This document shows positions 43,786 to 56,938 of a stretch of 64,000 nucleotides of DNA, piece by piece. Each line of letters opens with the position of its first letter. The first letter of the stretch is position 1. Where the stretch lies: contig JADJQS010000006.1 in NCBI GenBank assembly GCA_016712635.1, positions 434,001 to 498,000 of the forward strand, given 5' to 3'. This DNA comes from Gammaproteobacteria bacterium (GTDB taxonomy: Bacteria; Pseudomonadota; Gammaproteobacteria; SZUA-140). The notes below the pieces were generated by a model, which saw only the letters and a list, made by a program, of their open reading frames with translations, was not told the DNA's origin and ran no database searches. Both the position numbers and the translations under genes were made by a program.

Positions 43786-44594
43786 GCGACGGACGGGTCC
43801 CGCTGGACTCCGAAGGCCTGGCCCATGCCTCCATGGAGGGCGAGGTCGATACCAGCCATGGACCAATCCTGTATCTCGAGAACATCTCGGTCAGCTTCGA
43901 CGGTTTCAAGGCGCTGAACAACCTGACGTTGTACGTCGATGACGGCGAGCTGCGCTGCATCATTGGCCCGAACGGCGCCGGCAAGACGACCATGATGGAC
44001 GTCATCACCGGCAAGACGCGGCCGGATTCGGGCACCGTGTTCTTCGGCCAGACGCTGGACCTGACCCGCCTGTCCGAACACGAGATCGCGAGCGCCGGCA
44101 TCGGCCGCAAGTTCCAGAAGCCGACCATCTTTCCCGCCCATACCGTGTTCGAGAACCTCGAGCTGGCCATGCAGGCCGACAAGCGCGTGTGGGTCTCGCT
44201 GTGGGCGCGCCTGTCCGGCGAGCAGCGCGACCGTATCGACGAGATACTGACACTGATCGGCCTGACCGGCCAGCGCGGTCAGCGCGCGCAGTCGCTGTCG
44301 CACGGCCAGAAGCAGTGGCTGGAGATCGGCATGCTGCTGATGCAGAATCCCCGCCTGCTGCTGGTCGACGAGCCGGTGGCGGGCATGACGCACCAGGAGA
44401 TGGACCGCACCGCCGAGTTGCTCACGTCCCTGGCCGGCCGCCATTCGGTGGTGGTGGTGGAGCATGACATGGATTTCGTGCGATCCATCGCGCGCACGGT
44501 CACCGTGCTGCACGAGGGCAGCGTGCTCGCCGAGGGCGGCATGGACCAGGTGCAGAACGACCCGCGTGTGATCGAGGTCTACCTGGGACACTGA
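43782..44594 (+). CDS. urtD: Urea ABC transporter ATPase UrtD
   Basis: A 270-residue LivG-type ATPase: Walker A GPNGAGKTTMMDVITG, signature SLSHGQKQWLEIGMLLMQNP, Walker B LLLVDEPVAGMT and H-loop VVVEHDMDFV. GTG 43782 overlaps the urtC stop; a 27-residue polar leader precedes the ATPase core. It pairs with UrtE. Confidence 0.94.
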   Translation: MSDGRVPLDSEGLAHASMEGEVDTSHGPILYLENISVSFDGFKALNNLTLYVDDGELRCIIGPNGAGKTTMMDVITGKTRPDSGTVFFGQTLDLTRLSEHEIASAGIGRKFQKPTIFPAHTVFENLELAMQADKRVWVSLWARLSGEQRDRIDEILTLIGLTGQRGQRAQSLSHGQKQWLEIGMLLMQNPRLLLVDEPVAGMTHQEMDRTAELLTSLAGRHSVVVVEHDMDFVRSIARTVTVLHEGSVLAEGGMDQVQNDPRVIEVYLGH

Positions 44595-44595
44595 C

Positions 44596-45291
44596 ATGCT
44601 GGAGATCCGCGCGCTCAACCAGTTCTACGGCGAGAGCCACACCCTGTGGGACGTCGACCTGACCCTGCCGCGCGGAGGCTGCCTGTGCCTGATGGGGCGC
44701 AACGGCGTGGGCAAGACGACGCTGCTGCGCTCGATCATGGGCCTGCAGCCCGTCGCCTCCGGCACGATCCGCTTCGACGGCCAGGACCTGCACGCGCGCA
44801 CCGCCGAGGCGCGCGCGCCGCTCGGCATCGGCTACGTGCCGCAGGGGCGCGAGATCTTTCCGCTGCTGACGGTGGAGGAGAACCTGCGCATCGGCCTGCC
44901 GGCGCGGCGCGACCGCAGCCGCGAGATCCCGGAGCGTATCTTCGAGCTGTTCCCGGTGCTGAAACAGATGCTGCGCCGGCGCGGCGGCGACCTCTCCGGC
45001 GGGCAGCAGCAACAGCTCGCCATCGGCCGCGCGCTGGTGCTGGAGCCGACCCTGCTGATCCTCGACGAACCCACCGAGGGTATCCAGCCCAACATCGTGC
45101 AGGAGATCGGCGACATCATCCGCCGCCTCAACGCCGAGCAGAACCTCACCATCCTGCTGGTCGAGCAGAAGCTTCCGTTCGCGCGACGCGTGGCGAAGGA
45201 ATTCTGCCTGATGGACCGGGGGAGGATGGTGGCAACCGGGGATATCGGACAGCTCAGCGAGGGGTTGATTGATCAGTATCTGAAAGTCTAG
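44596..45291 (+). CDS. urtE: Urea ABC transporter ATPase UrtE
   Basis: A 231-residue LivF-type ATPase with Walker A GRNGVGKTTLLRSIMG, signature DLSGGQQQQLAIGRALV, Walker B LLILDEPTEGIQPN and VEQKLPFARRVA. It starts one base after urtD and ends the operon, followed at once by a GTGAGG repeat. Confidence 0.95.
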   Translation: MLEIRALNQFYGESHTLWDVDLTLPRGGCLCLMGRNGVGKTTLLRSIMGLQPVASGTIRFDGQDLHARTAEARAPLGIGYVPQGREIFPLLTVEENLRIGLPARRDRSREIPERIFELFPVLKQMLRRRGGDLSGGQQQQLAIGRALVLEPTLLILDEPTEGIQPNIVQEIGDIIRRLNAEQNLTILLVEQKLPFARRVAKEFCLMDRGRMVATGDIGQLSEGLIDQYLKV

Positions 45292-45385
45292 TGAGGAGTG
45301 AGGTGTCAGGCGTGAGGAATTATTAATTATCTTACTCCTCACACCTCACTCCTCACTCCTCACACCTCACTCCTTACGCCTCACG
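45290..45385. repeat. GTGAGG / CCTCAC repeat between urtE and dapD
   Basis: GTGAGGAGTGAGGTGTCAGG begins at the urtE stop and faces a run of CCTCACACCTCACTCCTCAC and similar units. It lies between convergent genes and ends at dapD. Confidence 0.8.
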
Positions 45386-45386
45386 T

Positions 45387-46220
45387 CTATTTATCCCGCA
45401 ATAATTCGTTGATACCCACCTTCGACCGGGTCTTCTCGTCCACCTGTTTGATGATGACCGCGCAGTACAGGCTGTGGCTGCCGTCCTTGGCGGGCAGATT
45501 GCCGGAGACGACGACGGCGCCGGGCGGGATGCGGCCATAGGTGACCTCGCCGGTCATGCGATTGTAGATCTTGGTACTCTGCCCGATGTAGACGCCCATC
45601 GAGATCACCGCGCCCTCGCCGACGATGACGCCCTCGACGACCTCGGAGCGCGCGCCGATGAAGCAGTTGTCCTCGATGATGGTCGGGCTGGCCTGCACCG
45701 GTTCCAGCACGCCGCCGATGCCGACGCCGCCGGACAGGTGGACGTTCTTGCCGATCTGCGCGCAGGAGCCGACGGTCGCCCAGGTATCGACCATGGTGCC
45801 GCTGTCGACGTAGGCGCCGATATTGACGTAGGAGGGCATCAGCACCACGCCGGAGGCGATGTAGGCGCCCTTGCGCGCGCTGGCCGGCGGCACCACGCGC
45901 ACGCCGGCGTCGCGGAATTCGCGCGGGTTGTAGGCCGCGTACTTGGGCTGCACCTTGTCATAGTAGTTGGTGAAGCCGCCCTTCATGAAAGTATTGTCCT
46001 CGATGCGGAACGACAGCAGCACCGCCTTCTTCAGCCACTGGTTGACGACCCATTCGCCGCCCTTCTTCTCGGCGACGCGCAGCTTGCCCTGGTCGAGCTG
46101 GTCGATCACCGTGTTGACCGCCTCCTTGACGTGGGTCTCCACGGTGCGCGGGGTGATGTCGGCGCGGCGCTCGAAGGCTTCATCGATGATGCGTTGCAGG
46201 TCGTTCATGCAGTTCTCCAT
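45387..46220 (-). CDS. dapD: Tetrahydrodipicolinate N-succinyltransferase
   Basis: A 277-residue left-handed beta-helix transferase that adds succinyl from succinyl-CoA in lysine/DAP synthesis. Hexapeptide repeats ([40 protein letters not shown]) and [10 protein letters not shown] are visible. A leading ATG 15 nt upstream of the dapD-like start MNDLQRIID is included here (MENCM). Upstream dapC is on the same strand. Confidence 0.96.
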   Translation of the reverse strand: MENCMNDLQRIIDEAFERRADITPRTVETHVKEAVNTVIDQLDQGKLRVAEKKGGEWVVNQWLKKAVLLSFRIEDNTFMKGGFTNYYDKVQPKYAAYNPREFRDAGVRVVPPASARKGAYIASGVVLMPSYVNIGAYVDSGTMVDTWATVGSCAQIGKNVHLSGGVGIGGVLEPVQASPTIIEDNCFIGARSEVVEGVIVGEGAVISMGVYIGQSTKIYNRMTGEVTYGRIPPGAVVVSGNLPAKDGSHSLYCAVIIKQVDEKTRSKVGINELLRDK

Positions 46221-46228
46221 TTCAAATA

Positions 46229-46254
46229 GGGGACAGATTTATAAATCTGTCCCC
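46229..46254. repeat. GGGGACAG palindrome, dapC-dapD spacer copy 1
   Basis: A perfect 26-nt palindrome, 8 bp upstream of dapD, where it may affect the leader. Confidence 0.9.
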
Positions 46255-46269
46255 AGCTTCCTATCAAGA

Positions 46270-46295
46270 GGGGACAGATTTATAAATCTGTCCCC
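46270..46295. repeat. GGGGACAG palindrome, dapC-dapD spacer copy 2
   Basis: An identical 26-nt palindrome 15 bp from the first, followed by a decayed half element AAATCCGTCCCC. Two tandem hairpins therefore separate dapC from dapD. Confidence 0.9.
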
Positions 46296-46324
46296 GCCTT
46301 TCCACTCAAATCCGTCCCCGGCAG

Positions 46325-47533
46325 TTAGTTTCGCTCGATGAAGTTTCGTATCCGCCACGCCGCCTCCACGCACTCCTCCAGCGGCGGCACCAGGGCCATG
46401 CGCACGCGGCCGCGGCCCGGGTCGAGGCCATGGGCGGGGCGCGACAGGTAGCTGCCCGGCAGCACGGTGACATTCTCCGCCGCGAACAGGCCGCGCGCAA
46501 ACCCGGCGTCGTCACCCGGAGTCTGCGGCCACAGATAGAAGCTCGCCGCGGGACGGTCGACCGCGAGCACGGGCTTGAGTATGTCCAGCACGGCGGTGAA
46601 TTTCTCGCGGTACAGCGCGCGGTTCCGGATCACGTGCTCCTCGTCGCCCCAGGCCAGCCGGCTGGCGGCCTGGGTGTGCGGCGGCATCGCACTGCCGTGG
46701 TACGTACGGTAACGGTGGAACTGCTCGATGATCGCGGCGTCGCCGGCGACGAAGCCGGAGCGCAGGCCGGGGACGTTCGAACGTTTCGACAGGCTCTGGA
46801 AGATGATGCAGTGTTTATATTCGGTGTTGCCGAGCGCATGCGCTGCCTGGAGCAGACCGGGCGGCGGCGACTCCTCGTCGTCGTAGAGTTCCGAGTAGCA
46901 TTCGTCGGCGGCGATGATGAAATCGAAACGCTCGGCGAGTTCCAGCAGTTCGCGCATCGTGTCCAGGCCGATTACCGTGCCGGTGGGATTGCCTGGCGAG
47001 CACAGATAGAGCAACTGGCAGCGCTGCCAGGCTTCGGCCGGGACGGCGGCGAAATCCGGCAGCCAGTGCGTACCGGCGGTGGTGTTGATGTACCAGGGCT
47101 CGGCGCCGGCGAGCAGGGCGGCGCCTTCGTAGATCTGGTAGAACGGATTCGGCATCATGACGAGAGGGCGGCGCGTGCGGTCGATCACCGTCTGCGCGAT
47201 CGCGAACAGGGCCTCACGCGTGCCGTTCACCGGCAGGATGTGGCGCTCGGGGTCGAGGCTTGCACCGGACAGTCTGTAGCGCCGCTGCAGCCAGGTCGAG
47301 ATCGCCGCGCGCAGCTCCGGGTTGCCGCGCGTCAGCGGGTACTGCGCCAGTCCGTGCAGGTGGGTGATGATCTCCTCGGCGATGAAGCCGGGCGGCTGGT
47401 GTTTCGGTTCACCCATGGCCAGGCTGAGCGCGGACCTGCCCGCCGGGGGCGGGACGCCGTGCTTGAGGCGGGCCAGGCGTTCGAACGGGTAGGGCTGCAG
47501 TCGGGTCAGGTCAGGATTCATCTGAATTATCAA
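46325..47533 (-). CDS. dapC: Succinyldiaminopimelate transaminase
   Basis: A 402-residue fold-type I PLP aminotransferase. PLP lysine is in QSLSKRSNVPGLRSGFVAGD; YLCSPGNPTGTVI and AADECYSELYDDEESPP fit the DapC branch (aminotransferase class I/II). It makes N-succinyl-LL-DAP from the 2-oxo compound with glutamate. Same strand as dapD, a frequent pairing. Confidence 0.93.
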   Translation of the reverse strand: MIIQMNPDLTRLQPYPFERLARLKHGVPPPAGRSALSLAMGEPKHQPPGFIAEEIITHLHGLAQYPLTRGNPELRAAISTWLQRRYRLSGASLDPERHILPVNGTREALFAIAQTVIDRTRRPLVMMPNPFYQIYEGAALLAGAEPWYINTTAGTHWLPDFAAVPAEAWQRCQLLYLCSPGNPTGTVIGLDTMRELLELAERFDFIIAADECYSELYDDEESPPPGLLQAAHALGNTEYKHCIIFQSLSKRSNVPGLRSGFVAGDAAIIEQFHRYRTYHGSAMPPHTQAASRLAWGDEEHVIRNRALYREKFTAVLDILKPVLAVDRPAASFYLWPQTPGDDAGFARGLFAAENVTVLPGSYLSRPAHGLDPGRGRVRMALVPPLEECVEAAWRIRNFIERN

Positions 47534-47732
47534 TAAAGCGGTGTAACTAACTATAATTTATTAAACTATCTCATCTGAACCCCGGCCGGCGGCGGTGCGC
47601 GGGAAAATCGGGTCGGGATCTTCGCCGTCCTGTATCATGGCCCGGCGGTTTTCCGGGTCATCGGGCAACCGTCCCGAAAACGAAAATACCCCTGTCCCCG
47701 ATTCGAAGTCGCACAGTATAAGACAAGCGGTC

Positions 47733-48617
47733 ATGCCATCCAAACTCGCCGCCACCACTGTCCTGCCGCTTGCCGCCCTGCTGTTCGGCGCCGCCTTCTG
47801 GGGGGTGTCGTGGTTTCCCTTGCGCGTGCTCGAGGCGCGCGGACTCGTCGGCCTGTGGTCCACGCTGATCATCTACGGCACCGCGCTCGCCATCGGCCTC
47901 GCCGCCCTGGCCTTGCGCCGCGAGCGCCTGCGCTGGGACGGATGGGTGGTTCTGCTGCTGGCCGCGAGCGGCTGGTGCAACGTCGCCTTCATCCTCGCCG
48001 TGCTCGAGGGCAACGTGGTGCGCGTGCTGCTGCTGTTCTACCTGTCGCCGCTGTGGACGGTGATACTGGCGCGCCTGCTGCTGCAGGAGCAACTGTCGCT
48101 GGCCGCGCGCATCACCATGGCGGTGGCGATGGCGGGCGCCCTGATCATGCTGTGGGACACGACGACCGGCGCGCCCTGGCCGCGTGGCACCGCCGACTGG
48201 CTGGCCCTCACCTCCGGCTTCGCCTTCGCACTCAGCAATGTGACCATCCGCCGCATGCAGCATGTGTCGGTGTGGGGCAAGACCGTGGCGGCCTGGGCCG
48301 GCGTGGTGCTGGTCGCCGTCGCCTGGATCGCGCTGGAAGGCCTTGCGTTCCCGCCGGTCGGCGCGGGGGTGATCACCGGCGCGGTCGCCCTCGGCGCGTT
48401 CGGCATGGCGGTGATGACGATCGCGGTGGTCTACGGCATGACGCACATGCCGGCGCACCGCGCCGCGGTGGTGCTGCTGTTCGAGCTCGTGGTGGGGGCC
48501 GCCTCCGCGCAGTGGCTGACCGACGAGGTCGTCAAGCCGCAGGAATGGGCGGGCGGCGCGCTGATCCTGCTCGCCGGCTGGTTCGCCGCACGCGCCCAGA
48601 TGCGAAGTTCCCATTAA
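47733..48617 (+). CDS. EamA/DMT-family membrane transporter
   Basis: A 294-residue protein with ten predicted helices in two EamA halves (LLFGAAFWGVSWFPLRVLE, RRMQHVSVWGKTVAAWAGV, RAAVVLLFELVVGAASAQWL). Such drug/metabolite transporters export amino acids or other small molecules; the substrate cannot be told. ATG 47733 starts directly at the first helix region. Confidence 0.85.
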   Translation: MPSKLAATTVLPLAALLFGAAFWGVSWFPLRVLEARGLVGLWSTLIIYGTALAIGLAALALRRERLRWDGWVVLLLAASGWCNVAFILAVLEGNVVRVLLLFYLSPLWTVILARLLLQEQLSLAARITMAVAMAGALIMLWDTTTGAPWPRGTADWLALTSGFAFALSNVTIRRMQHVSVWGKTVAAWAGVVLVAVAWIALEGLAFPPVGAGVITGAVALGAFGMAVMTIAVVYGMTHMPAHRAAVVLLFELVVGAASAQWLTDEVVKPQEWAGGALILLAGWFAARAQMRSSH

Positions 48618-50690
<2,073 letters not shown>

Positions 50691-50694
50691 CGCC

Positions 50695-51528
<834 letters not shown>

Positions 51529-51589
51529 ATTTCCCCGCGAAGAGCGTAAACTGTGCGCCGGGAAACCGGCAGATTGAAAATCAAAAAAT

Positions 51590-51663
51590 GGGGACAGATT
51601 TAATTTTTGACCGGTTGCTCTTCATTTAACGGAGATCATCCCGCAAAAATAAAATCTGTCCCC
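51590..51663. repeat. Extended GGGGACAG inverted repeat upstream of eno
   Basis: GGGGACAGATTTAATTTTT and AAAAATAAAATCTGTCCCC face each other across about 36 bp. Flanking AAAAAAT/ATTTTTT (51584-51589, 51664-51669) lengthen the arms. It lies in the eno leader, 36 bp before the ATG. Confidence 0.88.
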
Positions 51664-51686
51664 ATTTTTTATCCAACTTGATTTGA

Positions 51687-52988
<1,302 letters not shown>

Positions 52989-52998
52989 GACGCGCGTC

Positions 52999-53394
52999 TT
53001 GGCGAGCGGAGCCCTGATCAGGAGACGCGGCGGAGCGACTCCCCGGTCCGCGCACAAAGGCGGCAGCCGCCGGATTCCGTTTTACCTGCGCCCGCTCGCG
53101 GCTGATCACGGTCGCCTGATCTCGCGCATCACCCTGGCGGTCCTGCTGTTACTGCTGGTACTTTTGCAGGTGAGGCTGTGGTCGAACGCTGACGGCATCT
53201 CCGGCATCTGGCGCCTCAATTACGAGATCGCGCGCCAGCAGCAGGAAAATGAGGTCCTGCGCGAGCGTAACGAGGCGCTTGAGGCCGAGGTGGTTGACCT
53301 GAAACAGGGTGAGGCGGCGGTGGAAGAGCGCGCGCGCGCCGAGCTCGGCATGATCCGCAAGGACGAAACCTTCTTCCAGACCGTGGAACCCTGA
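52999..53394 (+). CDS. ftsB: Cell division protein FtsB
   Basis: A small bitopic divisome protein. One membrane helix (ISRITLAVLLLLLVLLQVRLW, about 41-61) is followed by a coiled coil (IARQQQENEVLRERNEALEAEVVDLKQG) and the RARAELGMIRKDETFFQ end typical of FtsB. It bridges FtsL and FtsQ. The only frame start is a TTG at 52999, giving 131 residues; family members have about 95, so the first 35 basic residues may not be translated and a rare start nearer the helix is possible. Confidence 0.88.
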   Translation: MASGALIRRRGGATPRSAHKGGSRRIPFYLRPLAADHGRLISRITLAVLLLLLVLLQVRLWSNADGISGIWRLNYEIARQQQENEVLRERNEALEAEVVDLKQGEAAVEERARAELGMIRKDETFFQTVEP

Positions 53395-53403
53395 GGGAAC
53401 GGC

Positions 53404-54144
53404 ATGACGGACGCACAGAACACCACCGTCGCCGACCAGGATCCGGCCTACTGGGTAGTTATCCCCGCGGCGGGTTGCGGCAACCGCATGGGCGCCGGCG
53501 TGCCCAAGCAATACCTCGAACTTGCCGGCCGCACCGTCATCGAACATACCCTCGCGTTGTTTTCCGGCCATCCGCTGGTCGCCGGCATCGTGGTGGCGCT
53601 GCCGCCGAACGACACGGAATGGACGCGGCTGGCCCCGCCAACAGTCTGCCCGCTGGATACGGTGACGGGCGGCGCGGACCGCCATATCTCCGTGCTCAAC
53701 GCCCTGCGCCGCCTGAGCGTGCTGGGGCAGCCGAACGACTGGGTGCTGGTGCATGACGCCGCGCGGCCGTGCCTGCGCCGCGCCGATCTCGATCGCCTGA
53801 TCGCCATGCTGCAGGACCATCCGGTCGGCGGCCTGCTCGGCGTGCCGGTACCCGATACCCTGAAGCGCGTCGACACGCGCGGCGACGTGATCGAGACGCT
53901 GGCGCGCGAGGGCGTATGGCGCGCGTTGACGCCGCAGATGTTCCGGCTCGGCGCGCTGCGGACCGCACTCGAGGCGGCCGTCGCGGGCGGACGCGCAGTA
54001 ACCGACGAGGCAGGCGCGATGGAGCATGCCGGCCACGCCGTGCGCATGGTGGAAGGACACGCCGACAACATCAAGATCACCGCGCCGGGAGACCTCGCAC
54101 TCGCCGAGGTATTCCTGCGCCGGAGACAGGAAGAAGGAGAATGA
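53404..54144 (+). CDS. ispD: 2-C-methyl-D-erythritol 4-phosphate cytidylyltransferase
   Basis: A 246-residue enzyme of the MEP isoprenoid pathway. The CTP-binding loop is [19 protein letters not shown], with [11 protein letters not shown] and [11 protein letters not shown] downstream. It starts 9 bp after ftsB, and its TGA overlaps the ispF ATG. Confidence 0.95.
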   Translation: MTDAQNTTVADQDPAYWVVIPAAGCGNRMGAGVPKQYLELAGRTVIEHTLALFSGHPLVAGIVVALPPNDTEWTRLAPPTVCPLDTVTGGADRHISVLNALRRLSVLGQPNDWVLVHDAARPCLRRADLDRLIAMLQDHPVGGLLGVPVPDTLKRVDTRGDVIETLAREGVWRALTPQMFRLGALRTALEAAVAGGRAVTDEAGAMEHAGHAVRMVEGHADNIKITAPGDLALAEVFLRRRQEEGE

Positions 54145-54635
54145 CGCGCATCGGCTGCGGCTACGACGCGCACCGCTTCGTGCCGGACCGGCCGCTCGTC
54201 ATCGGCGGGGTCGAGATCCCGTATGAGCTCGGTCTGCTCGCGCATTCCGACGGCGATGTGCTGATCCACGCCCTGTGTGACGCGCTGCTCGGCGCCGCCG
54301 GACTCGGCGACATCGGCCGCCACTTCCCGGACAATTCGGCGGAATTCGCCGGCATCGACAGCCGCATCCTGCTGCGGCGCGTGCTGGAACAGCTGCGCCA
54401 GCGCGGCTACGGCATCGTCAACGTCGATGCCACGCTGATCGCGCAGAAACCGAAGTTCGCCCCCTACATCGACTCCATGACCGCCATCCTCGCCGCCGAC
54501 CTCGGCCTTCCCATCGACTGCGTCAACGTCAAGGCCACCACGACCGAGGGCATGGGGTTTACCGGAAGGGCGGAGGGTGTCGCGGCGTATGCGGTGGTCT
54601 TATTGGAAGAAAGAGAAGAACGGGGACAGATTTAA
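54141..54635 (+). CDS. ispF: 2-C-methyl-D-erythritol 2,4-cyclodiphosphate synthase with repeat-derived C-terminus
   Basis: A 164-residue MEP-pathway enzyme that follows IspD (CDP-ME kinase acts between them). Metal and substrate motifs are [28 protein letters not shown] and [13 protein letters not shown]. The usual end is near AYAVVLL. Here the last residues RGQI and the TAA stop are encoded by a GGGGACAG palindrome (54622-54646), so the repeat supplies the stop. ATGA overlap with ispD indicates coupling. Confidence 0.95.
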   Translation: MTRIGCGYDAHRFVPDRPLVIGGVEIPYELGLLAHSDGDVLIHALCDALLGAAGLGDIGRHFPDNSAEFAGIDSRILLRRVLEQLRQRGYGIVNVDATLIAQKPKFAPYIDSMTAILAADLGLPIDCVNVKATTTEGMGFTGRAEGVAAYAVVLLEEREERGQI

Positions 54636-54646
54636 AATCTGTCCCC
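54622..54646. repeat. GGGGACAG palindrome supplying the ispF stop
   Basis: A perfect 25-nt palindrome. In the ispF frame it reads CGG GGA CAG ATT TAA, giving residues RGQI and the stop at 54633-54635. Confidence 0.92.
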
Positions 54647-54664
54647 TCAACTCCGGAACCGGAA

Positions 54665-54689
54665 GGGGACGGATTTGAAATCCATCCCC
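54665..54689. repeat. Variant GGGGACGG palindrome
   Basis: GGGGACGGATTTG with AAATCCATCCCC, a slightly decayed copy 18 bp after the first, between convergent ispF and the DAHP synthase gene. Confidence 0.85.
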
Positions 54690-54701
54690 GGATGGGGTAT
54701 C

Positions 54702-55814
54702 TCAGGCGTTGGCCTGCGCCAGCTTCACCCGCTGTTCATACGCCTCGCGCGCGATGCGGATGTCTTCGAGAAAATAGGGCAGTTCCTTCATCAGCAGCGC
54801 CTGCGGGCCGTCAACCAGGGCCTTGCTCGGCTCGGGGTGGAAGTCGACCAGTACCATGTTGGCGCCGGCGACGATCCCCTGGGCGGTGACGTGCATGAGG
54901 TCGAGGATGCCGTCCGGGTTGCGCGTGCGCGCGCCGACCGAGTGTGACGGGTCGATGCACACCGGCATGCGCGTCAGGCGCTTGATCACGGGCACGTGGG
55001 CGAAGTCGACGAAGTTGCGGTGCGGGTCGCCCATGTTGGTCTTCATGCCGCGCAGGCCGAAGATCACCTTGCGGTTGCCCTCGCTGGCGAGGTATTCCGC
55101 TGCGTTGAGCGATTCCTCCAGCGTGATGCCGAAACCGCGCTTGAGCAGCACCGGGAACTCGTGCTGACGGCCGGTGAACTTGAGCAGCTCGAAGTTCTGC
55201 GTGTTGCGCGTGCCGATCTGCAGCATGATGCCGGTCGGATTTCCAGTCTGCTCGAGTGCCGCCTTGATCTCCATGATATGGGCCTCGTGCGTCACCTCCA
55301 TCGCGATGCACTTGATGCCGTACTTGCCCGCCAGCTCGAACACGTAGGGCAGGCACTTCTTGCCGTGGCCCTGGAAGGAATACGGATTGGTGCGCGGCTT
55401 GTAGGCGCCCATGCGCGTGCACACCTGGCCGTTCTCCTGCAGTGCCTTCAGCATGCGCTCGACATGCTCGGGCGTATCGACGGCGCACAGCCCGGCGAAG
55501 ACGTGCAGCGTATCCTGGCCAAAGCGCAGACCGTTGTATTCGAACGAGGTGGGGCGGTTGTCGCCCTTGTGGCGGCCGAGCACACGGTATTCCTCCGACA
55601 CGCGCACCACGCGCTCGACACACGGCAGCACGGACATCTCCGCCTCGTTGAGTGCGAGGGTGTCACCGATCAGGTAGATCTCGGTCAGGGTCTGCTTCGT
55701 GCCGACCTCCTGGTGGATGCGCGACTGGATGTTCGGCAGGTTCTCCAGGTGGTTCATCAGCTGGCGGAACTCGGCGCCGTTGCGGTCGGTGTTGGAGGAA
55801 AGGATCAGGATCAT
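54702..55814 (-). CDS. aroF: 3-deoxy-7-phosphoheptulonate (DAHP) synthase, type I beta-like
   Basis: A 370-residue first enzyme of the shikimate pathway. An N-terminal ferredoxin-like domain (about 1-80, HQEVGTKQTLTEIYLIGD) precedes the barrel with FAGLCAVDTPEHV, RMGAYKPRTNPYSFQGHG, GTRNTQNFELLKF and CIDPSHSVGART, matching the DAHP_synth_1 type I beta arrangement. ATG 55814 begins MILILSSNTD; the frame stays open 53 codons further but into non-family sequence. Symbol aroF is by convention for this type and not certain. Confidence 0.88.
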   Translation of the reverse strand: MILILSSNTDRNGAEFRQLMNHLENLPNIQSRIHQEVGTKQTLTEIYLIGDTLALNEAEMSVLPCVERVVRVSEEYRVLGRHKGDNRPTSFEYNGLRFGQDTLHVFAGLCAVDTPEHVERMLKALQENGQVCTRMGAYKPRTNPYSFQGHGKKCLPYVFELAGKYGIKCIAMEVTHEAHIMEIKAALEQTGNPTGIMLQIGTRNTQNFELLKFTGRQHEFPVLLKRGFGITLEESLNAAEYLASEGNRKVIFGLRGMKTNMGDPHRNFVDFAHVPVIKRLTRMPVCIDPSHSVGARTRNPDGILDLMHVTAQGIVAGANMVLVDFHPEPSKALVDGPQALLMKELPYFLEDIRIAREAYEQRVKLAQANA

Positions 55815-55876
55815 GTGGTGGTTACCTATTATGTGTTTGGGTAATTTCTTATGGATAACGCTTAATGTACATTCCG

Positions 55877-55975
55877 GTGAGGCGTGAGGAGTTAGGTGAA
55901 GAGAAAGAATATAAACTATTAATTTACTAAGTGCTTGACGGGAAAAATAAGCCCGGGAAGCATTACGCCTCACGC
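55877..55975. repeat. GTGAGG-type arm facing the heptamer array
   Basis: GGTGAGGCGTGAGGAGTTAGG at about 55876-55896 is complementary to the ACGCCTC array that follows, separated by an AT-rich spacer (ATTAATTTACTAAGTGC). Confidence 0.65.
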
Positions 55976-56033
55976 CTCACGCCTCACGCCTCACGCCTCA
56001 CGCCTCACGCCTCACGCCTCACGCCTCACGCCT
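55965..56033. repeat. Tandem heptamer array, about ten copies of ACGCCTC
   Basis: Nine complete ACGCCTC units plus six bases run without error from 55965 to 56033, an unusual exact microsatellite. On the minus strand it reads as GAGGCGT units that follow the end of aguB, and the aguB TAG (56032-56034) overlaps its last unit. Confidence 0.95.
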
Positions 56034-56925
56034 AATCCCTGAACCTCCGCGTCAGATCTCCATACGCATCGATGCGGCGGTCGCGCAGGTAGGGCCACAT
56101 CCTCCGCACTGCCTCACTGCGTGCGCGGTCGATCTCGACGACGAGCACTGCCGGTTCGGCGGCGGCCGCCTCGGCGAGGATCTCGCCCTGCGGTCCGCAC
56201 ACGAAGCTGCCGCCCCAGAATTCAATGCCGTCAGACTGGCCGGACGGATCCATCTCGCGGCCGACGCGGTTGCAGGCGGCGACCGGAAGGCCGTTGGCGA
56301 TCGCATGCGCGCGCTGTATGGTGCGCCACGCATCACGCTGACGCGAGCGTTCTGTCTCGCCGTCGCGCGGGTCCCAGCCGATGGCGGTCGGGTAGAGCAG
56401 GATATCGGCGCCAGCCAGCGCCATCAGGCGCGCCGCCTCCGGATACCACTGGTCCCAGCATACCAGCACGCCCAGCCGCCCGACCGAGGTGTTGACCGGC
56501 ATGAAGCCGAGGTCGCCCGGCGTGAAATAGAATTTTTCGTAGTAGCCCGGGTCGTCCGGGATGTGCATCTTGCGGTATGTACCGGCCAGTGTACCGTCGC
56601 GCTCGAGCACGACGGCGGTGTTGTGATAGAGCCCGCTCGCGCGGCGCTCGAATACCGAACCGACGATTACCACGCGGAGCTCGGCGGCGAGGGCGGCGAG
56701 GGCGCGCGTGCTCGGCCCCGACGGGATCGGCTCCGCCAGGTCGAAGGCGGCGGGGTCCTCGGTCTGGCAGAAGTAGGGGCCGGCATGGAGCTCCTGCAGC
56801 AGGACGAGGTCGGCGCCGCGCGCCGCGGCGGCACGGATGCCCTCCGCGCTGTGCGCGAGGTTGTCCGCGCGGTCGGCGCCGCAGGCGTGCTGGACCAGTC
56901 CGAGTTTGAGCGAGGCAGAGGTCAT
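56032..56925 (-). CDS. aguB: N-carbamoylputrescine amidase
   Basis: A 297-residue nitrilase-superfamily enzyme that splits N-carbamoylputrescine to putrescine, ammonia and CO2. The Glu-Lys-Cys triad is in LVLLQELHAGPYF, YRKMHIPDDPG and LVCWDQWYPE. ATG 56925 gives family length; an upstream leader is possible but atypical. It follows aguA on the same strand, completing the agmatine deiminase route. Its stop lies in the heptamer array. Confidence 0.94.
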   Translation of the reverse strand: MTSASLKLGLVQHACGADRADNLAHSAEGIRAAAARGADLVLLQELHAGPYFCQTEDPAAFDLAEPIPSGPSTRALAALAAELRVVIVGSVFERRASGLYHNTAVVLERDGTLAGTYRKMHIPDDPGYYEKFYFTPGDLGFMPVNTSVGRLGVLVCWDQWYPEAARLMALAGADILLYPTAIGWDPRDGETERSRQRDAWRTIQRAHAIANGLPVAACNRVGREMDPSGQSDGIEFWGGSFVCGPQGEILAEAAAAEPAVLVVEIDRARSEAVRRMWPYLRDRRIDAYGDLTRRFRD

Positions 56926-56938
56926 GGATGCGGCTTCA

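Noticed and set aside
40918..43866. Nearly 1000-codon open frame antisense to urtB and urtC
   Set aside because: Composition is His/Gln/Arg-rich as expected for an antisense frame of hydrophobic membrane proteins; no recognisable domain.
55965..56033. Heptamer array considered as a CRISPR array
   Set aside because: Units are 7 bp, directly adjacent without spacers, and no cas genes are present.
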